Notes: generated from the letters alone by a model not told the origin. A DNA stretch of 64,000 nucleotides from CAMLIZ01 sp036231905 (GCF_036231905.1 NZ_JAZARE010000006.1:186001-250000); one strand, 5' to 3'. Positions 49,907 to 59,917 are shown, numbered from the stretch's first letter. Numbers and translations: made by a program.

Positions 49907-50614
49907 TTAGCCCTGAGCGGCCTGCGCCACGGTGGACGCGTCCACACGCACACCCACTCCCATGGTCGAGGACACCGCCACCTTGCGGATGTAGATACCC
50001 TTGCTCGACGCCGGCTTGGCCTTGTTCAGCGCATCCAGCAAGGCGGCGAGGTTGCCCACCAGCTTGTCGGAGTCGAACGAACGGCGGCCGATGGTGCCGT
50101 GCACGATACCGGCCTTGTCGACGCGGAACTGCACCTGGCCGGCCTTGGCGTTCTTCACCGCGGTGGCCACGTCGGGCGTCACGGTGCCGACCTTCGGGTT
50201 CGGCATCAGGCCGCGCGGGCCCAGGATCTGGCCCAGCGTACCGACCACGCGCATCGTGTCCGGCGAGGCGATCACCACGTCGAAGTTGATGTTGCCTGCC
50301 TTGACCTGCTCGGCCAGGTCTTCCATGCCGACGACGTCGGCACCGGCGGCCTTGGCTTCTTCGGCCTTGGCGCCCTGGGCGAACACCGCCACGCGCTTGG
50401 TCTTGCCGGTGCCGTTGGGCAGCACGACGGCGCCACGCACGACCTGGTCCGACTTCTTCGCGTCGATGCCCAACTGCACGGCCACGTCGATGGACTCATC
50501 GAACTTGGCGGTGGCAGCGTCCTTGACGATCGTCAGCGCGTCGGTGATCGGGTACAGCTTCAGGCTGTCGACCTTGCCCTGCAGGGCCTTCTGTTTCTTC
50601 GTGAGCTTGGCCAT
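49907..50614 (-). CDS. rplA: 50S ribosomal protein uL1
   Basis: A protein of 235 aa: MAKLTKKQKALQGKVD, then FDESIDVAVQLGIDAKKSDQVVRGAVVLPNGTGK and the rRNA-binding LGPRGLMPNPKVGTVT. It moves with the L1 stalk and can repress rplKA. The ATG at 50614 is preferred over the one at 50617, giving a better distance to GGAG. Confidence 0.98.
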   Translation of the reverse strand: MAKLTKKQKALQGKVDSLKLYPITDALTIVKDAATAKFDESIDVAVQLGIDAKKSDQVVRGAVVLPNGTGKTKRVAVFAQGAKAEEAKAAGADVVGMEDLAEQVKAGNINFDVVIASPDTMRVVGTLGQILGPRGLMPNPKVGTVTPDVATAVKNAKAGQVQFRVDKAGIVHGTIGRRSFDSDKLVGNLAALLDALNKAKPASSKGIYIRKVAVSSTMGVGVRVDASTVAQAAQG

Positions 50615-50616
50615 CA

Positions 50617-51048
50617 TCAGACTCCTTCGACCGTCACGCCCATGGAACGGGCGGTGCCGGCGATCGTGCGCACGGCGCCTTCCAGATCGGCGGCGTTGAG
50701 GTCCTTCATCTTGGTCTTCGCGATCTCCTCGATCTGTGCGCGGGTCAGCTTGCCGACCTTGTCCAGGTGCGGACGGGCCGAGCCCTTCTGCAGCGAGATC
50801 GCCTTCTTGATCAGCACGCCGGCGGGCGGGGTCTTGATCTGGAAGGTGAAGGACTTGTCGGCGAAGGCGGTGATGACCACCGGCAGCACCAGGCCCGGCT
50901 CCACACCCTGGGTCTGGGCGTTGAACGCCTTGCAGAACTCCATGATGTTGAGGCCGCGCTGACCCAGTGCCGGGCCGATCGGGGGAGAAGGGTTGGCCTT
51001 GCCGGCCGGAACTTGCAGCTTGATGAAGCCGACGATTTTCTTTGCCAT
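50617..51048 (-). CDS. rplK: 50S ribosomal protein uL11
   Basis: A protein of 143 aa: MAKKIVGFIKLQVPAGKANPSPPIGPALGQRGLNIMEFCKAFN, then FTFQIKTPPAGVLIKKA. It forms the GTPase-associated centre and the site for thiopeptides. It abuts rplA and follows nusG by 112 nt. Confidence 0.98.
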   Translation of the reverse strand: MAKKIVGFIKLQVPAGKANPSPPIGPALGQRGLNIMEFCKAFNAQTQGVEPGLVLPVVITAFADKSFTFQIKTPPAGVLIKKAISLQKGSARPHLDKVGKLTRAQIEEIAKTKMKDLNAADLEGAVRTIAGTARSMGVTVEGV

Positions 51049-51069
51049 GATGGCTCCTCGAGTTCAAAC

Positions 51070-51085
51070 GTCTGCCGAAGCAGAC
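51070..51085 (-). promoter_or_regulatory. UUCG-capped hairpin ahead of rplK
   Basis: The minus strand reads GTCTGC-TTCG-GCAGAC then GTTTGAAC, 21 nt before the rplK start. It may be part of an L1-binding leader like that of E. coli, or only an mRNA stabiliser. Confidence 0.4.
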
Positions 51086-51160
51086 TCCTCGTCCGTGTGG
51101 CCCTGACTCAAGAACGAACGTCGCGCACCGGGCCACCACCCGCGCGCAACACCGGAAAAC

Positions 51161-51748
51161 TCAGACCTTTTCGACCTGCGAAAAGTCCAGCTCGACGGGA
51201 GTCGCACGACCAAAGATCGTGACCGACACGCGGACCTTGGACTTTTCGTAGTTCACGTCCTCGATGGCGCCGTTGAAGTCGGTGAACGGACCTTCCTTCA
51301 CACGCACCAGCTCGCCAACCACCCACTCCACCTTGGGACGGGGCTTCTCGACGCCTTCCTGCATCTGGTTGACGATCTTCATCACCTCGGCTTCGGAGAT
51401 CGGCGCCGGGCGGTTCTTCGCGCCGCCGACGAAGCCGGTGACCTTGCTGGTGTGCTTGACCAGGTGCCAGGACTCGTCGTCCATCAGCATCTCGACCAGC
51501 ACGTAGCCGGGAAAGAAACGGCGCTCGGTGACGGCCTTCTTGCCGTTCTTGAGCTCCACCACCTCTTCGGTGGGCACCAGGATGCGGCCGAACTTGGCCT
51601 GCATGCCGGCGCGCTCGATGCGCTCGCGCAGGTTGCGTTCCACCGCCTTCTCCATGCCGGAGTACGCGTGCACCACGTACCAGCGCAGCGGGTTCGGGTT
51701 GGCAGCCGGGGCGGCGGCATCGGGGGTGCTGTTGTCTTGTTCGCTCAT
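51161..51748 (-). CDS. nusG: Transcription termination/antitermination factor NusG
   Basis: A protein of 195 aa. An N-terminal NGN domain (RWYVVHAYSGMEKAVERNLRERIE, RRFFPGYVLVEM) leads to the C-terminal KOW domain (GELVRVKEGPFTDFNGAIEDVNYEKSKVRVSVTIFGR). It links RNA polymerase to Rho or to uS10. The first ~20 residues are an Ala/Pro-rich tail. It follows secE by 10 nt. Confidence 0.98.
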   Translation of the reverse strand: MSEQDNSTPDAAAPAANPNPLRWYVVHAYSGMEKAVERNLRERIERAGMQAKFGRILVPTEEVVELKNGKKAVTERRFFPGYVLVEMLMDDESWHLVKHTSKVTGFVGGAKNRPAPISEAEVMKIVNQMQEGVEKPRPKVEWVVGELVRVKEGPFTDFNGAIEDVNYEKSKVRVSVTIFGRATPVELDFSQVEKV

Positions 51749-51758
51749 GGCAGTGTCC

Positions 51759-52145
51759 TTACCGCTTCCAGCCCAGGATCAGGTCGTACAGCACCCACTC
51801 CAGCGTCTTGTCGGTGAGCCACAGGAACAGGGCCATCACCACCACGAAGGCGAACACGTACGCCGTCATCTGCACCGCTTCCTTGCGGGTGGGCCAGACA
51901 ACCTTCTTGACCTCGCGCACCGAATCGCGCCCGAAGGCGATCAGCTGCTTGCCGTTTTCCGAGGTGAAGAACAGGGCCACGGCCGCTGCCAGGATCAGCA
52001 GCAGCGCGCCCACGCGCAGCCACAGGTCCTGCCTGCCCAGCAGGTAGAACGCCACGACGGCACCGACCACCAGCAGGCCGGCCGCGACGAGCTTGGCCTT
52101 GTCCGCACCGGTGGAGACGGTTTCGACTTGAGGATTGGTGGTCAT
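51759..52145 (-). CDS. secE: Preprotein translocase subunit SecE
   Basis: A protein of 128 aa from MTTNPQVETVSTGADKAK. It has three membrane segments (LVAAGLLVVGAVVAFYLL, VGALLLILAAAVALFF, TAYVFAFVVVMALFLWL) and the conserved amphipathic REVKKVVWPTRKEAVQM before the last. It clamps SecY. The GTG at 52154 or 52148 is an alternative start. Confidence 0.95.
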   Translation of the reverse strand: MTTNPQVETVSTGADKAKLVAAGLLVVGAVVAFYLLGRQDLWLRVGALLLILAAAVALFFTSENGKQLIAFGRDSVREVKKVVWPTRKEAVQMTAYVFAFVVVMALFLWLTDKTLEWVLYDLILGWKR

Positions 52146-52203
52146 CACTTTCACTTCGGTTCCCGATGGCGGGCCTCATTTCACGCGCCGCCATCAGCAG
52201 CAA

Positions 52204-52234
52204 AGCCCGCCGGGCAAAAAACCACCCGCGGGCT
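52204..52234 (-). terminator. Hairpin between tRNA-Trp and secE
   Basis: The stem AGCCCGC/GCGGGCT, extended by an inner GGG/CCC pair, has a T-rich loop. The minus strand then reads TTGCTGC. It may end or trim the tRNA-tuf-tRNA transcript before secE. Confidence 0.6.
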
Positions 52235-52274
52235 GCTTTGTCTGGCCGTTCAAGCCCTCGTGGTCACGAGAGCT

Positions 52275-52350
52275 TGGCAGGGGCAGAGGGTCTCGAACCC
52301 CCAACCTTCGGTTTTGGAGACCGACGCTCTGCCAATTGAGCTATGCCCCT
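52275..52350 (-). tRNA. tRNA-Trp (anticodon CCA)
   Basis: A 76-nt cloverleaf with encoded CCA. The acceptor stem is AGGGGCA/TGCCCCT, the anticodon loop is CTCCAAA and the T-loop GGTTCGAGACC is normal. It lies 19 nt after tuf and before secE, the conserved order. Confidence 0.97.
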
Positions 52351-52369
52351 GCGGCCTTTGCAGGTTCTG

Positions 52370-53560
<1,191 letters not shown>

Positions 53561-53605
53561 GTTGTGCGCTCCTAGCGATCGTCAACGGAAGTCGAGCTGA
53601 ATTGG

Positions 53606-53680
<75 letters not shown>

Positions 53681-53773
53681 ATCGACACGGATCTGGGCTC
53701 TTGCTTCAGCACATCGCTTCACAACATCAGCGCAGCGCTTTGCAAAAAACCACACCCGTGTCGACGGGCTTGC

Positions 53774-53847
53774 TGGAGCGGGAGACGGGAATCGAACCCG
53801 TGTCATTAGCTTGGAAGGCTAAGGTTCTACCATTGAACTACTCCCGC
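53774..53847 (-). tRNA. tRNA-Gly (anticodon TCC)
   Basis: A 74-nt cloverleaf with encoded CCA. The acceptor stem is GCGGGAG/CTCCCGC, the anticodon stem TTAGC/GCTAA and the loop CTTCCAA. It is second in the tRNA cluster. Confidence 0.97.
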
Positions 53848-53928
53848 ACTCGTCATGAAGACTGGAGTCGTCCCGTCCCGTGAGCCCGCGCCAGCAACGC
53901 CGCGAGCCCACATCTCAAAAGTTTCGCC

Positions 53929-54014
53929 TGGTGGAGGAGGCTGGATTCGAACCAGCGTAGGCGTAAGCCAACAGATTTACAGTCTGCCCCCTTTAGCCAC
54001 TCGGGCACCCCTCC
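53929..54014 (-). tRNA. tRNA-Tyr (anticodon GTA)
   Basis: An 86-nt tRNA with a long variable arm and encoded CCA. The acceptor stem is GGAGGGG/CCTCCTCC-type, the anticodon stem is CAGAC/TCTG-like and the loop TGTAAA. It is first in the tRNA-tuf operon. Confidence 0.96.
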
Positions 54015-54028
54015 GCGGCGAACCGCAG

Positions 54029-54057
54029 AATATAGCACGGGTTTTTTGCTTCAGCAA
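54029..54057 (-). promoter_or_regulatory. Promoter of the tRNA-Tyr/Gly/Thr-tuf-tRNA-Trp operon
   Basis: On the minus strand -35 TTGCTG (54057 to 54052), a 17-nt spacer and -10 TATATT (54034 to 54029), with TG extending the -10 upstream (TGCTATATT). It lies 15 nt before the first tRNA base. The same -35 and spacer are used at the str promoter. Confidence 0.8.
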
Positions 54058-54072
54058 CGAGTCGGCCGGAGT

Positions 54073-54783
54073 TCAAGCCCAGACGACGGGTTCCCCCAGG
54101 CCGTGCGCCAAGATGAAGCGGTTGGCCGCGCTGAAATGGCCGCAGCCGATGAAGGGCACCGGTGGCCGGGTGGCGGACAACGGCGACGGATGGTTGCTCT
54201 GCAGCACCAGATGGCCCTCGCCCACTGCCTCGATAAGCGGCTTCTTGGCCTGCGCATGCGCGCCCCAGAGCATGAAGACCTTGGGGCCCGGGTCGCCGGC
54301 CACCGCAGCAATCAGGCCGTCGGTGAGCGCCTCCCAGCCGCGTTTGGCGTGGCTGGCGGGCGCGCCGTCCTCCACCGTGAGTGCGGTGTTGAGCAGCAGC
54401 ACGCCCTGGCGCGCCCAGTCGCCCAGGTGGCCGTGCGCGGGCAACGGGCAGCCCAGGTCGCGCTGCAGTTCCTTGTAGATGTTGCGCAGGCTGGGCGGCA
54501 GCTTCTGGCCGGGCGGTACCGAAAACGCCAGACCCTCGGCCTGGCCGGCGCCGTGGTACGGGTCCTGCCCCAGGATCACCACCCGCACCCGATCGCGCGG
54601 CGTGAGTTCGAGTGCCCGCAGCACCTGGGCCGGGTAGATCACCGCGCCGGCCTGCTGCCGGCTGCCCACATGCGCGAGCAGAGCCTCGCCGGCCGGGCTG
54701 GCACGCCAGGCGTCCACCACGGGCTGCCAGCCCCCGCCCACCTGGCCGACAAGCTCGGACAGCGGCTGCCGGAGCTGGTTCAT
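54073..54783 (-). CDS. ung: Uracil-DNA glycosylase
   Basis: A protein of 236 aa with the water-activating loop GQDPYH (catalytic Asp), the uracil-recognition motif in VLLLNTALTVEDG, and HPSPLSA with the catalytic His. It removes uracil from DNA in base-excision repair. The ATG overlaps the trpC stop (ATGA), so it is translated as the last gene of the trp operon. Confidence 0.96.
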   Translation of the reverse strand: MNQLRQPLSELVGQVGGGWQPVVDAWRASPAGEALLAHVGSRQQAGAVIYPAQVLRALELTPRDRVRVVILGQDPYHGAGQAEGLAFSVPPGQKLPPSLRNIYKELQRDLGCPLPAHGHLGDWARQGVLLLNTALTVEDGAPASHAKRGWEALTDGLIAAVAGDPGPKVFMLWGAHAQAKKPLIEAVGEGHLVLQSNHPSPLSATRPPVPFIGCGHFSAANRFILAHGLGEPVVWA

Positions 54784-55571
54784 GCAAACAGCTGCGCCAG
54801 CGCCGCTCCGGGGTCGTCGGCTCGCATGAAGGCCTCACCCACCAGGAACGCATTCACGCCGGCGTCGCGCATGCGCTTGACGTCCCCCGGCTGCAGGATG
54901 CCGGACTCGGTGACCAGCAGCCGGTCGCGCGGCACCTGGGGCAGCAGATTCAGCGTGGTGTCCAGCGTCACCTCGAAGCTGCGCAGGTTGCGGTTGTTGA
55001 TGCCCACCAGCGGCGTCTTCAGCCGCAACGCGCGCTCCAGTTCGTCCCCGTCGTGCACCTCCACCAGCACCGCCATGCCGAGGTCGAAGGCGCAGGCTTC
55101 CAGGTCCGCCATCAGCGCGTCGTCCAGGCAGGCGGCGATCAACAAGATGCAGTCGGCCCCCATGGCGCGGGCCTCGAGCACCTGATACGGGTCGATCATG
55201 AAGTCCTTGCGCAGCACCGGCAGCGCGCAGGCGGCACGGGCCTGGCGCAGGTACTCGGCATCGCCCTGGAAGAACTGGCGGTCCGTCAGCACGCTGAGGC
55301 AGGCGGCGCCATGCTCCGCATAGCTGGCGGCAATGTCCGCCGGCACGAAGTGCTCGCGCAGCACGCCTTTGCTCGGACTGGCTTTTTTGACCTCGGCGAT
55401 CACCGCGGGCCGGCCAGCCGTGACCTGGGCCTGCAAGGCGCCGGCAAAGTCGCGCAGATCGCCACGCTGCTCGGCGTCCCGGCGCAGGGATGCGAAGTCC
55501 CGGCCGCGCCGGGCGGCAGCCACCTCGTCCCGCTTGACGGCAACAATGCGCTGGAGGATGTCTGCGGGCAT
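54780..55571 (-). CDS. trpC: Indole-3-glycerol-phosphate synthase
   Basis: A protein of 263 aa, a single-function TIM barrel: AVIAEVKKASPSKGVLR (catalytic Lys), LTDRQFFQGD, LRKDFMIDPYQV (second Lys), GINNRNLRSF and ESGILQPGDV. It turns CdRP into indole-glycerol phosphate. The ATG at 55571 lies 2 nt before the trpD stop; the longer frame upstream is a shadow of trpD. Confidence 0.97.
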   Translation of the reverse strand: MPADILQRIVAVKRDEVAAARRGRDFASLRRDAEQRGDLRDFAGALQAQVTAGRPAVIAEVKKASPSKGVLREHFVPADIAASYAEHGAACLSVLTDRQFFQGDAEYLRQARAACALPVLRKDFMIDPYQVLEARAMGADCILLIAACLDDALMADLEACAFDLGMAVLVEVHDGDELERALRLKTPLVGINNRNLRSFEVTLDTTLNLLPQVPRDRLLVTESGILQPGDVKRMRDAGVNAFLVGEAFMRADDPGAALAQLFA

Positions 55572-55573
55572 GT

Positions 55574-56608
55574 TCAGGCCGCCTTCAACTTCTGCGTCAC
55601 CGCGACGAACTGGCTCAGCTTGGCCAGCGCCTTGCCGGAGGCCACCGCGTCGCGCGCGCGTTTCACCCCCTCCGCGATGCTGGCCGCCACGCCGGCGCAG
55701 TACAGCGCCCCGCCGGCGTTCAGCAGCACGATGTCGCGGATGGGGCCATCCTCGTTGGCGAAGGCGCGCTGGATGCACTGCACCGACTCGTCCTTGTTCG
55801 CGACCTTCAGCACCCGGGTGTCGTACACCGGCAGGCCGAACTCGCTGGGGTGCACGGTGTACTCCTTGACCTCGCCGTTGACCAGCTCGCCGATCAGCGT
55901 CTCGCCGGACAGCGAGATCTCGTCCATGCCATTCATGCCGTAGACCACCATCACATGCTCGGCCTGCAGGCGCTGCAACACACGCACCTGGATGCCGACC
56001 AGGTCGGGGTGGAACACACCCATCAGCTGGTTGGGCGCACTGGCCGGGTTGGTGAGCGGGCCCAGGATGTTGAAGATGGTGCGCACGCCCAGTTCCTTGC
56101 GCACCGGGCCGGCGTGTTTCATGGACGCATGGTGGTTGGGCGCGAACATGAAGCCGATGCCGGTTTCCTCCAGGCACAGCGCCACCTGCTCGGGCGTGAG
56201 CATGATGTTGGCGCCCAGGGCTTCCAGCACGTCGGCGCTGCCGGAGCTGGACGACACGCTGCGCCCGCCGTGCTTGGCGATACGCGCGCCGGCCGCGGCG
56301 GCCACCACCATGGCGGCGGTGGAGATGTTGAAGGTGTGCGCCGCGTCGCCGCCGGTGCCGCACACGTCCACCAGGTGCGTCTTGTCCGCCACATGCACCG
56401 GCGTGGCGAACTCGCGCATCACCTGGGCTGCCGCGGCGATCTCGCCGATGGTTTCCTTCTTCACCCGCAGGCCCATGGCCAGCGCGGCGATCATCACCGG
56501 CGACATCTCGCCGCTCATGATGCGGCGCATCAGCGCCAGCATCTCGTCGTGGAAGATCTCGCGGTGCTCGATGACGCGGGTCAGCGCCTCGGTGTTGGTG
56601 ATGGCCAT
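55574..56608 (-). CDS. trpD: Anthranilate phosphoribosyltransferase
   Basis: A protein of 344 aa: VDVCGTGGDAAHTFNIST (PRPP binding), KHGGRSVSSSSGSADVLEALG and the anthranilate region MFAPNHHASMKH. It adds the phosphoribosyl group to anthranilate. The ATG at 56608 (MAITNTEAL) gives the family N terminus; the frame is open to 56662. It follows the threonine aldolase gene by 16 nt. Confidence 0.97.
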   Translation of the reverse strand: MAITNTEALTRVIEHREIFHDEMLALMRRIMSGEMSPVMIAALAMGLRVKKETIGEIAAAAQVMREFATPVHVADKTHLVDVCGTGGDAAHTFNISTAAMVVAAAAGARIAKHGGRSVSSSSGSADVLEALGANIMLTPEQVALCLEETGIGFMFAPNHHASMKHAGPVRKELGVRTIFNILGPLTNPASAPNQLMGVFHPDLVGIQVRVLQRLQAEHVMVVYGMNGMDEISLSGETLIGELVNGEVKEYTVHPSEFGLPVYDTRVLKVANKDESVQCIQRAFANEDGPIRDIVLLNAGGALYCAGVAASIAEGVKRARDAVASGKALAKLSQFVAVTQKLKAA

Positions 56609-56624
56609 GCGGGCTCCTGGACGG

Positions 56625-57629
56625 CTAGAGGGTGTCGCGCAGGATCTGCACTGCGCGTGCAATGTCGCCGTGCGACACGTCGAGGTGGGTCACGAAGCGC
56701 ATGCGGTACAGGCCGGTGCACAGCAGCCCGCGCGCCTTCAGCCGCTCCACCACGCCCTGCGCCTTCTCGGGCGCCAGGTCCACGAACACCATGTTGGTCT
56801 GCGGCGGCTCGACGGTCACGCCGGGAAGGCCGCGCAGGCGTTCGGCCAGGGTGCGGGCCTTGGCATGGTCGTCGGCCAGGCGGTCGATGTGGTGGTCGAG
56901 TGCATACAGCGCAGCGCCGGCCAGCACGCCGGCCTGGCGCATGCCGCCGCCAACCATCTTGCGCCAGCGACGAGCGGCGGCGATGAGGCTGCGCGAGCCG
57001 CACAGCGCCGCGCCAGCCGGCGCGCCCAGGCCCTTGGAAAAACACACGGTGGTGCTGTCGAAATGGCGCGCGATCTCCCGCGGCGCCACGCCCGATGCCA
57101 CGGCGGCATTGAACAGCCGTGCCCCGTCGAGATGAGCCGACAGGCCGCGCGAACGCACCAGGTCGGTGGCCGCCTTCAGGTAGTCCTGCGCAATCACCTT
57201 GCCGCCCAGGGTGTTCTCCAGGCACAGCAGCGTGGAGCGCGCGAAGTGCGGGTCGTCGGGCTTGATGGCGGCTTCGATCGCCCCGAGGGCCAGGGTGCCG
57301 TCCGGCAGGTGGTCCAGCGGCTGCGGCTGGATGCTGCCCAGCACCGCCGCCCCACCCGCCTCCCAGCGATAGCAGTGGGCCATCTGGCCGACGATGTACT
57401 CGTCGCCACGCTGGCAGTGGCTCATCAGCGCCACCAGATTGCTCTGCGTGGCGGTGGGCAGGAACAGCGCCGCTTCGAAGCCCAGCAGGGCGGCGATGCG
57501 CTCCTGCAGCGCATTCACCGTGGGGTCGTCGCCGAACACGTCGTCGCCCAACGGCGCGGCCATCATGGCCTCGCGCATGGCCGGCGTCGGCTGGGTGACG
57601 GTGTCGCTGCGAAGGTCGATCGGTTTCAT
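56625..57629 (-). CDS. ltaE: Low-specificity L-threonine aldolase
   Basis: A protein of 334 aa, PLP-dependent: IDLRSDTVTQPTPAMREAM at the start, SAHLDGARLFNA (Asp for the pyridine ring) and CFSKGLGAPAGA with the PLP Lys. It splits threonine to glycine and acetaldehyde. It lies inside the trp operon between trpG and trpD, on the same strand, which is unusual outside Burkholderiales relatives. A repeat element lies just upstream of it. Confidence 0.95.
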   Translation of the reverse strand: MKPIDLRSDTVTQPTPAMREAMMAAPLGDDVFGDDPTVNALQERIAALLGFEAALFLPTATQSNLVALMSHCQRGDEYIVGQMAHCYRWEAGGAAVLGSIQPQPLDHLPDGTLALGAIEAAIKPDDPHFARSTLLCLENTLGGKVIAQDYLKAATDLVRSRGLSAHLDGARLFNAAVASGVAPREIARHFDSTTVCFSKGLGAPAGAALCGSRSLIAAARRWRKMVGGGMRQAGVLAGAALYALDHHIDRLADDHAKARTLAERLRGLPGVTVEPPQTNMVFVDLAPEKAQGVVERLKARGLLCTGLYRMRFVTHLDVSHGDIARAVQILRDTL

Positions 57630-57632
57630 GTC

Positions 57633-57705
57633 AGTGCCGCCCGGCCGCCCAAAGGCGCTGACGCACCCCCTCGGGGGCAGCGAACGAAGTGAGCGTGGGG
57701 GTCGT
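57633..57705. repeat. Burkholderiales-type intergenic repeat between trpG and ltaE
   Basis: The plus strand reads a GCCGCCC-rich arm, then CACCCCCTCGGGGGCAGCG, then AACGAAGTGAGCGTGGGGGT. The CCCCC/GGGGG core and the imperfect AGCGAAC/GTGAGCG arms can fold on both strands. The core is shared with the element at 34097-34177. Confidence 0.65.
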
Positions 57706-57708
57706 CAT

Positions 57709-58302
57709 CTAGTGCGCTCCCTTGGACATCTGCAGGAAGTTGCGCAGCATGGCATGGCCGTGCTCGCTGAGGATGGACTCGGGATGGAACTGCACACCTT
57801 CCATCGGCGTGGCGGTGCCGGCCAGCCCGCGGTGGCGCACGCCCATGATCTCGCCGTCTTCCGAGGTGGAGGTGATCTCCAGTTCCTGGGGCAGCGTCTC
57901 GCGTTCGATCGCCAGCGAGTGGTAGCGCACGACCTTGAAGCGTGTGGGCAGGTCGCGGTAGACACCCTGTCCGTCGGTGGCCAGCTCGCTCACCTTGCCG
58001 TGCATCTGGCGCTGCGCGCGGATGATGCGCCCGCCCAGCGCGGCGCCGATGCTCTGGTGGCCCAGGCACACACCCAGGATGGGCAGCTTGCCGGCGAAAT
58101 GCTGGATGGCGCTCACGCACACGCCCGCCTCGGCCGGCGAGCAGGGGCCGGGCGAGAGCACCAGTTGGTCCGGCTTCAGCTGCGCGATGCCCTCGACCGT
58201 GATCTCGTCGTTGCGCACCACGCGCACCGTCTCGCCCAGCTCGCCGAAGTACTGCACCAGGTTGAAGGTGAAGCTGTCGTAGTTGTCGATCATCAACAGC
58301 AT
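57709..58302 (-). CDS. trpG: Anthranilate synthase, glutamine amidotransferase subunit
   Basis: A protein of 197 aa: MLLMIDNYDSFTFNLVQYF, LSPGPCSPAEAG, the nucleophile Cys in LGVCLGHQSIG, and the His-Glu pair of VQFHPESIL. It supplies ammonia to TrpE and may also serve folate synthesis. The ATG at 58302 lies 2 nt after the trpE stop; the longer upstream frame overlaps trpE. Confidence 0.97.
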   Translation of the reverse strand: MLLMIDNYDSFTFNLVQYFGELGETVRVVRNDEITVEGIAQLKPDQLVLSPGPCSPAEAGVCVSAIQHFAGKLPILGVCLGHQSIGAALGGRIIRAQRQMHGKVSELATDGQGVYRDLPTRFKVVRYHSLAIERETLPQELEITSTSEDGEIMGVRHRGLAGTATPMEGVQFHPESILSEHGHAMLRNFLQMSKGAH

Positions 58303-58304
58303 TT

Positions 58305-59780
58305 TCAGAACCCCTCTTCCACCAGCTCCGCCGCCCGCAGCAGCGCCCGCGCCTTCACCTCGGTCTCTTTCCACTCCAGCTCGGGCACCGAATCGGCCAC
58401 CACGCCCGCTGCGGCCTGCACATACAGCGTGTTGTCCTTGACGATGCCGGTGCGGATGGCGATGGCCACGTCCATGTCGCCGGCAAAGCTGAGGTAACCG
58501 CAGGCACCGCCGTAGATGCCACGCTTGACCGGCTCCAGCTCGTCGATGATCTCCATCGCGCGGATTTTGGGCGCGCCGGTCAGGGTGCCGGCGGGGAAGC
58601 TGGCCTTGAGCACGTCCAGGCTGGTCATGCCGTCCTTCAGCAGGCCCTCGACGTTGCTCACGATGTGCATCACGTGCGAGTAGCGCTCCACCACGAAGGC
58701 CTCGGTCACCTTCACGCTGCCGGTCTGCGCGATACGGCCGATGTCGTTGCGCGCCAGATCGATCAACATCAGGTGCTCGGCGCGCTCCTTGGGGTCGGCC
58801 AGCAGCTCGGCTTCCATCTGCTTGTCGAGCTCCGGCGTCGCGCCGCGTGGCCTGGTGCCGGCGATGGGCCGGATGGTGACCTTCTGGCCTTCGGCTGAGT
58901 TTTCCTGGCGCACCAGGATCTCCGGCGACGCACCCACGATCTGGAAGTCGCCCATGTCGTAGAAGTACATGTAGGGCGATGGATTGAGCGAGCGCAGCGC
59001 GCGGTACAGCGACAGCGGCGACTCGGTGTAGCGCTTCTTCAGGCGCTGGCCGATTTGCACCTGCATCATGTCGCCGGCCGCGATGTATTCCTTGCTCTTC
59101 AACACCGCCGCGATGTACGCGTCCTTGCTGAATTCACGCTCGACCGCATGCGAGGCGCCGCGTTTGACCGCCGGCGCGGTGACGCTGTACTTCAGCTTGT
59201 CGGTCAGCTCGGACAGCCGCTTCTTCGCCTTGAAAAAGGCTTCGGGCTGGGAGGGATCGGCGTAGACGATGAGGTAGAGCCGGCCCGACAGGTTGTCGAT
59301 CACCGCCAGCTCTTCCGTCTGCAGCAGCAGGATGTCGGGTGTGTCGATGCCGCCGGCCTTTTGCGCCTTGGCGAGCTTGGGCTCGATGTAGCGCACGGTG
59401 TCGTAGCCGAAGTAGCCCGCCAGTCCGCCGCAGAAGCGCGGCATGCCCGGCCGAATCGCCACCTTGAAGCGCTGCTGGTAGGCGGCCACGAAGTCCAGCG
59501 GGTTGCCCTCGTGGATTTCCACCACCTCGCCGTCGGTCACCACCTCGGTGCGGAAACCATGGGTGCGCAGCAGGGTGCGGGCGGGCAGCCCGATGAAGGA
59601 GTAGCGGCCGAACCGTTCGCCACCCACCACCGATTCCAGCAGGAAGCCGTATTTCTGGCCGCCGGCCAGCTTGAGGTACAGGGACAGCGGGGTTTCGAGG
59701 TCGGCAAACGCTTCGGCGATGAGCGGAATGCGGTTGTGGCCTTCGGCGGCGAGGCTCTTGAATTCGAGTTCAGTGATCAC
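58305..59780 (-). CDS. trpE: Anthranilate synthase component I (GTG start)
   Basis: A protein of 491 aa from (M)ITELEFKSLAAEGHNRIP. It has the tryptophan-feedback motif LLES (YGFLLESV), the chorismate site TIRPIAGTRPRG and SFPAGTLTGAPKIRAMEIIDE. The GTG at 59780 is preferred because GGAG lies 9 nt upstream and the product matches the Burkholderiales start; the ATG at 59804 would add eight residues. It is first in trpE-trpG-ltaE-trpD-trpC-ung and is preceded by the leader at 59918-59998. Confidence 0.97.
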   Translation of the reverse strand: MITELEFKSLAAEGHNRIPLIAEAFADLETPLSLYLKLAGGQKYGFLLESVVGGERFGRYSFIGLPARTLLRTHGFRTEVVTDGEVVEIHEGNPLDFVAAYQQRFKVAIRPGMPRFCGGLAGYFGYDTVRYIEPKLAKAQKAGGIDTPDILLLQTEELAVIDNLSGRLYLIVYADPSQPEAFFKAKKRLSELTDKLKYSVTAPAVKRGASHAVEREFSKDAYIAAVLKSKEYIAAGDMMQVQIGQRLKKRYTESPLSLYRALRSLNPSPYMYFYDMGDFQIVGASPEILVRQENSAEGQKVTIRPIAGTRPRGATPELDKQMEAELLADPKERAEHLMLIDLARNDIGRIAQTGSVKVTEAFVVERYSHVMHIVSNVEGLLKDGMTSLDVLKASFPAGTLTGAPKIRAMEIIDELEPVKRGIYGGACGYLSFAGDMDVAIAIRTGIVKDNTLYVQAAAGVVADSVPELEWKETEVKARALLRAAELVEEGF

Positions 59781-59879
59781 TTGTCGGGTCTCCAGGCCGG
59801 GCATCGCGGGACGAGGGGCGATGCGCAGGCGGTGAACAAAGGGCCGCGCGGGGCGACCGTTGGAGCCGATCGACGTTCA

Positions 59880-59903
59880 GGCGGCGGGCGGAAGGCCCGC
59901 GCC
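59880..59903 (-). promoter_or_regulatory. GC-rich hairpin between trpL and trpE
   Basis: The minus strand forms GGCGCGGGC-CTTCC-GCCCGCCGCC, 9 bp with one bulged base. It starts about 15 nt after the trpL stop and ends about 100 nt before trpE. No T tract follows (TGAACG), so it is not a classic terminator. An alternative stem CTGGCC/GGCCAG (59951-59946 with 59934-59929) covers the Trp codons. Confidence 0.5.
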
Positions 59904-59917
59904 GCGCCGGCGGCAAA

